This document shows positions 1-6,280 of a stretch of 6,280 nt of DNA, piece after piece. The translations under genes and the position numbers were made by a program. The notes below the pieces were generated by a model. It saw only the letters and a list, made by a program, of their open reading frames with translations. It searched no databases and was not told where the DNA came from. The first letter of the stretch is position 1; the number at the start of each line of letters is the position of its first letter. This stretch comes from Betaproteobacteria bacterium RIFCSPLOWO2_02_FULL_68_150 (GTDB taxonomy: Bacteria > Pseudomonadota > Gammaproteobacteria > Burkholderiales > SG8-39): the NCBI GenBank assembly GCA_001771975.1, contig MERE01000076.1:1-6280 (forward strand), given 5' to 3'.

Positions 1-916
1 CCTTGCGCTCGACGATCAGGCCGTAGTGTTGCGGCTCTCGGTGCCTGGCGAAGTTGAACACCGTGCTCTTGTAGGAATTGCATAAGTCGAGGTCGCAGCG
101 CGCCACCGCCAGCTCGTCGCCGAGCGTGCTGCAGGCGGCGACGATTTCGCCGGAGGGCGCTACGATCATCGAATTGCCGATCTGCTCGACGCCCTCCTCG
201 CGGCCCGCCTTCGCCACGCCCACCACCCAGGTGCCGTTCTGGTAGGCCCCGGACTGCATCACCAGCGCGTTGTGGAAGTTCGACAGGTTGTCGTGCTCGG
301 GCGCGGGCGGGTTGTGCACCGGCGTGTTGTAGCCGAGCAACACCATCTCGACGCCCTGCAGACCCATCACGCGATAGGTCTCGGGCCAGCGCCGGTCGTT
401 GCAGATGCACAGGCCGAGAATGCCGCCAAAGGCGCGGAACACGGGGAAGCCCAGGTTGCCGGTCTCGAAGTAGCGTTTTTCCAGGTGCTGGAAGCGCCGC
501 CACGGTTCGTGCTCGGCGTGTCCTGGCAGATGCACCTTGCGGTACTTGCCCGCGATGCGGCCAGTCTTATCGACGAGGATGGCCGTGTTGAAGTGGCGCG
601 TCCTGCCGTCCTCTTCGCACAGTTCCGCGTAACCCAGGTAGAAGCCGATGCCGAGGCTTCGCGCCTCGTCGAACAGCGGCTGCGTATCCGCCGAGGGCAT
701 CGCGCGCTCGAAGAAGGCATCGACCTCCTCCTGCCGCTCGAAATGCCAGCGCGGAAAGAACGTCGTCAGCGCAAGCTCGGGAAACACGACGAGGTCGCAG
801 CCGTGCGACTTCGCTGCGTGCAGCAGCTCCAGCAGCCGTTTCACCACCTGCGGCCGCGTCTGGGCGCGCGCGATCGGGCCGAGCTGCGCTGCGCCCACCG
901 TGACGATGCGTGACAT
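1..916 (-). CDS. N-carbamoyl-D-amino-acid hydrolase (D-carbamoylase), nitrilase superfamily, 3' end cut by window edge
   Basis: This cytoplasmic amidohydrolase is expected to cleave N-carbamoyl-D-amino acids to D-amino acid, CO2 and ammonia. I translated it by hand from the ATG at 916-914. It begins MSRIVTVGAAQLGPIARAQT, and 305 codons are visible with no stop, so it ends just beyond base 1. The nitrilase catalytic triad falls at Glu47 (FPELALTTFFPRW), Lys127 (GKYRKVHLPGH) and Cys172 (CICNDRRWPE), the same numbering as the characterised Agrobacterium enzyme (about 304 residues). Residues linked to the active site in that family are also present: His129, His144, Asn173, Arg175, Arg176 and His215. 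The tail QPHYGLI-like segment (seen as EPQHYGLIVE) matches the family C-terminus, so very little is missing. It lies 13 nt after the L-carbamoylase stop and has the best Shine-Dalgarno site in the window. Beta-ureidopropionase activity is a less likely alternative. D-specificity is inferred from similarity. Confidence 0.93.
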   Translation of the reverse strand, partial: MSRIVTVGAAQLGPIARAQTRPQVVKRLLELLHAAKSHGCDLVVFPELALTTFFPRWHFERQEEVDAFFERAMPSADTQPLFDEARSLGIGFYLGYAELCEEDGRTRHFNTAILVDKTGRIAGKYRKVHLPGHAEHEPWRRFQHLEKRYFETGNLGFPVFRAFGGILGLCICNDRRWPETYRVMGLQGVEMVLLGYNTPVHNPPAPEHDNLSNFHNALVMQSGAYQNGTWVVGVAKAGREEGVEQIGNSMIVAPSGEIVAACSTLGDELAVARCDLDLCNSYKSTVFNFARHREPQHYGLIVERK

Positions 917-923
917 TCCTGCG

Positions 924-930
924 TCTCCTT
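924..930 (-). promoter_or_regulatory. Shine-Dalgarno site of the D-carbamoylase gene
   Basis: On the minus strand the junction reads TGAAGGAGACGCAGGAATG. The stop of the L-carbamoylase (TGA, 932-930) shares its A with a strong AAGGAGA ribosome-binding site, placed 7 nt before the ATG at 916. This fixes the D-carbamoylase start and implies that its translation can initiate independently. That differs from the other cistrons here, most of which have stop-start overlaps or weak sites. Confidence 0.8.
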
Positions 931-2162
931 CAGGCCGCCAGTTCGAGCAGCACCTGCAGCAGCACGTTCGCGCCGGCCTCGAGGTGCGCGGGCTCGGTGT
1001 GCTCGGCCGGATTGTGGCTGATGCCGCGCACGCTCGGCACGAAAATCATGCCTGCCGGGCAAATGCGCGCCAGCATCTGCGCGTCGTGGCCGGCGCCCGA
1101 AGTCATGCGCCGGTGCGAATGGCCGAGGCGTGCCGCGACCTGCTCGATGCGCCGCGCCAAAGCCTCGTCGAACTGCACCGGCTCGAAGCGCGCGAGACGC
1201 CTGGTCTCGATGTGCACGCCTTCGCTGAGCGCCAGGTCGGCGAGGAACGCGGCCAGCCGCTGCTCGGCGCCGCGCAGCACCGCCTCGTCGGTGTTTCTCA
1301 GATCGGCGGTGAGCTTGGCGCGTGCCGCGATGACATTGATCAAATTGGGGTGCAGGGTCACCGCCCCCATGGTGCAGACCTGGCCGCCGCCGATCTCCCC
1401 CGCGAGGCGCCGCAGGAAGGTGCCGATCGCCGCCGCGCAGTAGCCCGCATCGTGGCGCAGCCGCATCGGCGTCGTGCCGGCGTGGTTCGACTGGCCGGCG
1501 ATCGCAATCTCCTGCCAGGAAATGCCCTGCAGGTTTTCCACCGCGCCGATCGTGACCTGCTCGACATCGAGCACCGGGCCCTGTTCGATGTGCAGCTCGA
1601 CGTAGGCGTGCGGCCGGTGCAGGCCGATCGGCGCCGCGCCGGCGTAGCCGATGCGCGTGAGTTCGTCACCGAGCCGCTGGCCGTCGATCGACACGGTGTC
1701 GAGCGCATCACCGAGCGGCAGGCCACCGGCGTACACCAGCGAGCCGAGCATGTCGGGCGCAAAGCGCGCGCCCTCCTCGTTGCTGAACACCGCGATCACG
1801 AGGGGGCGGCGGGTCGCGAGACCGGCATCGTTCAGCGTCCGGACCCCCTCGAGTCCGGCGAGCACGCCAAGGTTGCCGTCATAGCGGCCGCCGGTGCGGA
1901 CCGTGTCGATATGCGAGCCGGTCATCACGGGCGGCAGGTCCTCGCTGCCGCGCCGGCAGCCGAAAATGTTGCCGATCGCGTCCACCGCGACCTCGAGACC
2001 GAGCTCGCGCATCCAGCCGCAGACCCGGTCGCGCCCGGCCTTGTCCTCGTCGCTGAGCGCCAGACGGCAGTTGCCGCCGTCTTCGATCGGACCGATCTCG
2101 GCGAGCTGCGCGAGGCGCGCCATCAGGCGCTCGCCGTCGATGCGCAGGGCCTCGGGCTTCAT
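930..2162 (-). CDS. N-carbamoyl-L-amino-acid hydrolase, M20 (HyuC/AmaB/AllC-type) zinc-dependent amidohydrolase
   Basis: This 410-residue cytoplasmic metallo-amidohydrolase is expected to hydrolyse N-carbamoyl-L-amino acids to L-amino acid, CO2 and ammonia. The length is typical of the family. The dinuclear-metal ligands are recognisable in order: His84 (TGSHIDTV), Asp95 (GGRYDGNLGV), Glu129/Glu130 (SNEEGARF), His191 (ELHIEQGP) and a C-terminal His383 (GISHNPAEH). The lid/dimerisation insert starts around residue 205 and carries the family motif QSNHAGTTPM with His227, followed by NLINVIAARAKLTADLRN, which is typical of the substrate-binding region. Its ATG overlaps the stop of the upstream lyase gene (ATGA, 2162-2159), and GAGGTG lies 8 nt upstream of that ATG, supporting this start. 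The M20 subfamily also includes allantoate amidohydrolase and beta-ureidopropionase. Motifs alone do not separate these, so the family is sure and the exact substrate is not. Confidence 0.92.
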   Translation of the reverse strand: MKPEALRIDGERLMARLAQLAEIGPIEDGGNCRLALSDEDKAGRDRVCGWMRELGLEVAVDAIGNIFGCRRGSEDLPPVMTGSHIDTVRTGGRYDGNLGVLAGLEGVRTLNDAGLATRRPLVIAVFSNEEGARFAPDMLGSLVYAGGLPLGDALDTVSIDGQRLGDELTRIGYAGAAPIGLHRPHAYVELHIEQGPVLDVEQVTIGAVENLQGISWQEIAIAGQSNHAGTTPMRLRHDAGYCAAAIGTFLRRLAGEIGGGQVCTMGAVTLHPNLINVIAARAKLTADLRNTDEAVLRGAEQRLAAFLADLALSEGVHIETRRLARFEPVQFDEALARRIEQVAARLGHSHRRMTSGAGHDAQMLARICPAGMIFVPSVRGISHNPAEHTEPAHLEAGANVLLQVLLELAA

Positions 2163-3303
2163 GCTGCGAGCACCTCATCCGCGCTGCGTCCGACAATGCG
2201 GCGGTAGATTTCCGGGTCGGTATCGCCTTCGCTGCCGAAGAGCAGCAGCGTCGAATCGGCGCCGAGCGCGAGTTGCGCGCGCAAATCGGGACGCTCTTTC
2301 AGCGCAAGCAGCGCGGCGAGACCCGCGCCGCCGGTCTCGCCCGCGACAATCGCCGGGTCCCGCCCGCGCGGCAGCGCCAGCGCGCGCACCGCTTCGAGGG
2401 CACTGGCGTCACCGATCGCGACCGCCGCGTCGGCGCCGGTTTCGAGCACTTCCCAGGCGAGTTGCGAGACCTCGCCGCAGGCGAGGCCCGCCATCACCGT
2501 GTCGAGATCGCCATGGACCGCCGTGGGCCGTCCCGCCTCGAGGCTGCGATAGAAGCAGTCGGCGCGCGCAGGCTCGACGACCGCGAAGCGCGGCCGCCGC
2601 GCGCCCCAGCGCAGCCAGAAACTGGCGCAGATCGCCGCGGCGAGCGCACCGACGCCCGCCTGCACGAACACGTGCGTCGGCACCACGCCCGCAGGCAACT
2701 GCGCCGCGATCTCGGCCGCCATCACGCCGTAGCCGTGCATCACGTCGAGCGGCACGTCGCGATAGCCCGCGTACGAAGTGTCCGAGACCACGTACCAGCC
2801 GTTGCGCGCCGCCTCGGCTGCGGCATGGCGCACCGCATCGTCGTAGTTGCCCTTGACGCGCCGCACCTCGGCGCCGTAGCACCGGATCGCCTGCGCACGC
2901 CCTTCGCTCACGGTTTCATGGATGAAGATCACCGAGCGGCAGCCGAAGACCTGCGCGCCCCACGCGACCGAGCGGCCGTGGTTGCCGTCGGTGGCGCAGG
3001 TCACGGTGACATCCTTCGCCGGCAGGCCCTGCCGCGCCAGCACGCGCCGCACCGCGTACGCGCCGCCGAGCGCCTTGAAGCTCTTCAGCCCGAAGCGGCC
3101 GCGCTCGTCCTTGTACCAGAGCGCGGCCAGCCCGAGCGAGGCGGCGAGCGCCGGCAGCGCGACGAGCGGCGTCGGCGCATAACCCGGCCACGCCGAAATT
3201 TCTCGCGTGGCCGCGGCAAAACCCCCGGCGCTCAAGGCCTGTGCCGCCGCATACGGTTGCGCGCGCGCCGCCGCGCGCGGGTTGGCCTGCACGCGCAGTT
3301 CGC

Positions 3304-3307
<4 letters not shown>
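2159..3307 (-). CDS. dpaL: Diaminopropionate ammonia-lyase (PLP fold type II, YgeX/DpaL family)
   Basis: This cytoplasmic PLP enzyme converts 2,3-diaminopropionate to pyruvate and two ammonia (EC 4.3.1.15); family members accept both D and L forms. The protein is 382 residues, beginning MSELRVQANPRAAARAQPYA. The N-terminal PTPLVALPALA and WYKDERGRFGLKSFKALGG segments place the PLP-binding lysine at Lys78. ATDGNHGRSVAWGA supplies Asp107, and VVSDTSYAGY supplies Asp176; these match the E. coli catalytic residues Lys77, Asp120 and Asp189. QAGVGALAAAI (about 215-225) and VAGETGGAGLAALL are typical later fold II motifs. Its ATG overlaps the dppF stop (ATGA, 3307-3304) with no clear Shine-Dalgarno, so translation is probably coupled. 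The frame stays open much further upstream, but that extension lies antiphase over the ABC ATPase gene and is not protein-like. It is about 16 residues shorter than the E. coli enzyme. A threonine-dehydratase-like lyase is a remote alternative. Confidence 0.93.
2171..2176 (-). promoter_or_regulatory. Shine-Dalgarno site of the L-carbamoylase gene, inside the lyase gene
   Basis: On the minus strand GAGGTG lies 8 nt before the ATG at 2162-2160, within the last codons of the diaminopropionate ammonia-lyase gene. It supports the ATGA-overlap start and allows both reinitiation and direct loading of ribosomes. Confidence 0.6.
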
Positions 3308-5255
<1,948 letters not shown>

Positions 5256-5259
5256 CGCG

Positions 5260-6144
5260 TCACATCCGGCGCGCCAGGCGCGGATCGAGCGCATCGCGCA
5301 GGCCGTCGCCCAGCAAATTGACCGCCAGCACCGTGAGCGACAGGCACACGCCCGGGAACAGGATCAGGTAGGCCGCGATCTGGAACAGGCTCCGCGCCTC
5401 GGCCATGATGTTGCCCCAGCTCGGGATGTTGGGTGGCGTGCCCGCGCCGAGGAAGCTCAGGATCGACTCGGTGATCATGGCAGAGGCGCAGATGTAAGTG
5501 CCCTGCACCAGCAGCGGCGCCACCGTGTTCGGCAGAATGTGCCGCACCAGCGTGCGCGCAATGCTGGTGCCGGCCGCCATGGCGGCCTCGACGAACGGCT
5601 GCTCGCGCAAGCTGAGCACGAGACTGCGCACCAGCCGCACGACGCGCGGGATTTCCGACAGCGTGATGGCGAAGACCACGTTCTCCAGGCTCGCCTTGGT
5701 GAGCGCCATCAGCGCGATCGCGAGCAGCACCGGCGGAATCGACATCAAGCCGTCCATGACGCGCATCACCAGCGCGTCGGCCCAGCGGATGAAACCGGTC
5801 ACCAGGCCGATCGCGAGCCCGGCGAGCGTGGACGCGAGCGCCACGGCGAGGCCGACCGTGAGCGACACGCGCGCGCCGTACACGACGCGGCTGTAGACGT
5901 CGCGCCCGAGCATGTCGGTGCCGAACCAGTATTCGCCGAACGGCGGCTTGAGGCGCTTCACCGGCGAGACCGCCTGCGGGTCAACCGTGCCGAGCCACGG
6001 CGCGGCGACGGCGAGCGCAATCATCGCCAACAGCACCACGGCACCGGCGATCGCGGTCGGATGGCGCCGCAGCGCGTCCTTGAAACGCAACCACGTCGGC
6101 GAAACCGAGCGCGGCGCAGCGGTCACTGCCGGAGCGCTGGCCAT
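5260..6144 (-). CDS. dppC: ABC transporter permease, DppC type
   Basis: This is an integral inner-membrane permease of a dipeptide/oligopeptide-class importer and pairs with the DppB-type protein encoded just upstream. At 294 residues it has the usual DppC length. A polar N-terminal segment (1-28) precedes TM1 (about 30-48). The periplasmic DppC signature FGTDMLGRDVYSRVVYGAR lies at about 74-92. Further helices fall at about 94-117, 135-149, 207-225 and 255-280. The cytoplasmic EAA loop that docks the ATPases is EAAMAAGTSIARTLVRHILPN (starting Glu186, with the conserved Gly192). FLGAGTPPNIPSWGNIM (231-247) and the ending GDGLRDALDPRL are typical of the family. The ATG is separated from the dppB stop by a single base, and no strong Shine-Dalgarno is visible, so translation is probably coupled. 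Confidence 0.95.
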   Translation of the reverse strand: MASAPAVTAAPRSVSPTWLRFKDALRRHPTAIAGAVVLLAMIALAVAAPWLGTVDPQAVSPVKRLKPPFGEYWFGTDMLGRDVYSRVVYGARVSLTVGLAVALASTLAGLAIGLVTGFIRWADALVMRVMDGLMSIPPVLLAIALMALTKASLENVVFAITLSEIPRVVRLVRSLVLSLREQPFVEAAMAAGTSIARTLVRHILPNTVAPLLVQGTYICASAMITESILSFLGAGTPPNIPSWGNIMAEARSLFQIAAYLILFPGVCLSLTVLAVNLLGDGLRDALDPRLARRM

Positions 6145-6145
6145 G

Positions 6146-6280
6146 CTAATAGCGGATCCGCGGATCGAGCAGCGTGTAGCTCAGGTCCACGGCCAGGTTG
6201 ACCAGCACGTAGGCGCCCGAGAACAGCAGCGTCACCGCCTGGATGATCGGGTAGTCGCGGCGCAGGATCGCGTCCACGGT
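6146..6280 (-). CDS. dppB: ABC transporter permease, DppB type, C-terminal 44 residues only
   Basis: Only the last 44 codons and the TAG stop (6148-6146) are in the window; the rest lies beyond 6280. The fragment contains AILRRDYPIIQAVTLLFSGA and ends VDLSYTLLDPRIRY. This matches the conserved C-terminus of DppB/OppB permeases: a (R)DYP-(V/I)-(V/I)-Q motif, one final transmembrane helix, and LDPRIR(Y). It would form the heterodimeric membrane channel with the adjacent DppC. A periplasmic binding protein gene (dppA type) probably lies further upstream, but this window cannot show it. Confidence 0.9.
   Translation of the reverse strand, partial: TVDAILRRDYPIIQAVTLLFSGAYVLVNLAVDLSYTLLDPRIRY

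Noticed and set aside
272..913. Plus-strand open frame of 213 codons opposite the D-carbamoylase
   Set aside because: The minus strand here encodes an intact nitrilase fold with its full catalytic triad, and the plus-strand translation has no family features.
648..2207. Plus-strand open frame of 519 codons opposite the two carbamoylase genes
   Set aside because: It lies antisense to well-supported enzymes, is rich in Arg/Ala/His/Gln, and has no recognisable domain. It is the usual complementary-frame artefact of high-GC coding DNA.
5539..6201. Plus-strand open frame of 220 codons opposite dppC
   Set aside because: Very His/Arg/Glu-rich translation antisense to a clear permease gene; not a real protein.

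Overview
This window is the interior of one densely packed operon, all on the minus strand. Transcription runs from position 6280 down to 1. The DNA is very GC-rich, with strong G/C bias at third codon positions, and contains long antisense open frames as a side effect. The protein types (Dpp/Opp-class transporter, Agrobacterium-like D-carbamoylase, M20 L-carbamoylase, diaminopropionate ammonia-lyase) suggest a free-living, amino-acid-scavenging proteobacterium, perhaps of the Burkholderiales. That taxonomic guess is inference, not proof.

Layout in transcription order: the last 44 codons of a DppB-type permease (6280-6146); a DppC-type permease (6144-5260); a DppD-type ATPase (5255-4263); a DppF/OppF-type ATPase (4266-3304); a PLP-dependent diaminopropionate ammonia-lyase (3307-2159); a zinc-dependent N-carbamoyl-L-amino-acid hydrolase of the M20 family (2162-930); and a nitrilase-superfamily N-carbamoyl-D-amino-acid hydrolase (916-1, whose stop codon lies just outside the window). 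Junctions are 1-nt or 4-nt gaps, three 4-base ATGA/GTGA stop-start overlaps, and one 13-nt gap. No intergenic space is large enough for an internal promoter or terminator, so both lie outside the window. No RNA genes, mobile elements, repeats or CRISPR arrays were seen.

Together the genes look like an import-and-degrade cassette. The ABC transporter would bring in a peptide-like or ureido/amino-acid compound. The two carbamoylases would remove an N-carbamoyl group from L- or D-configured intermediates, giving a free amino acid plus CO2 and NH3. The lyase would convert 2,3-diaminopropionate (either enantiomer in characterised homologues) to pyruvate and two ammonia. The most interesting point is this pairing of both stereo-specific carbamoylases with diaminopropionate ammonia-lyase. 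It suggests a pathway through an N-carbamoyl-diaminopropionate or related ureido compound, partly reminiscent of the E. coli ygeW-ygeX-ygeY-hyuA region. The substrate cannot be read from the sequence.
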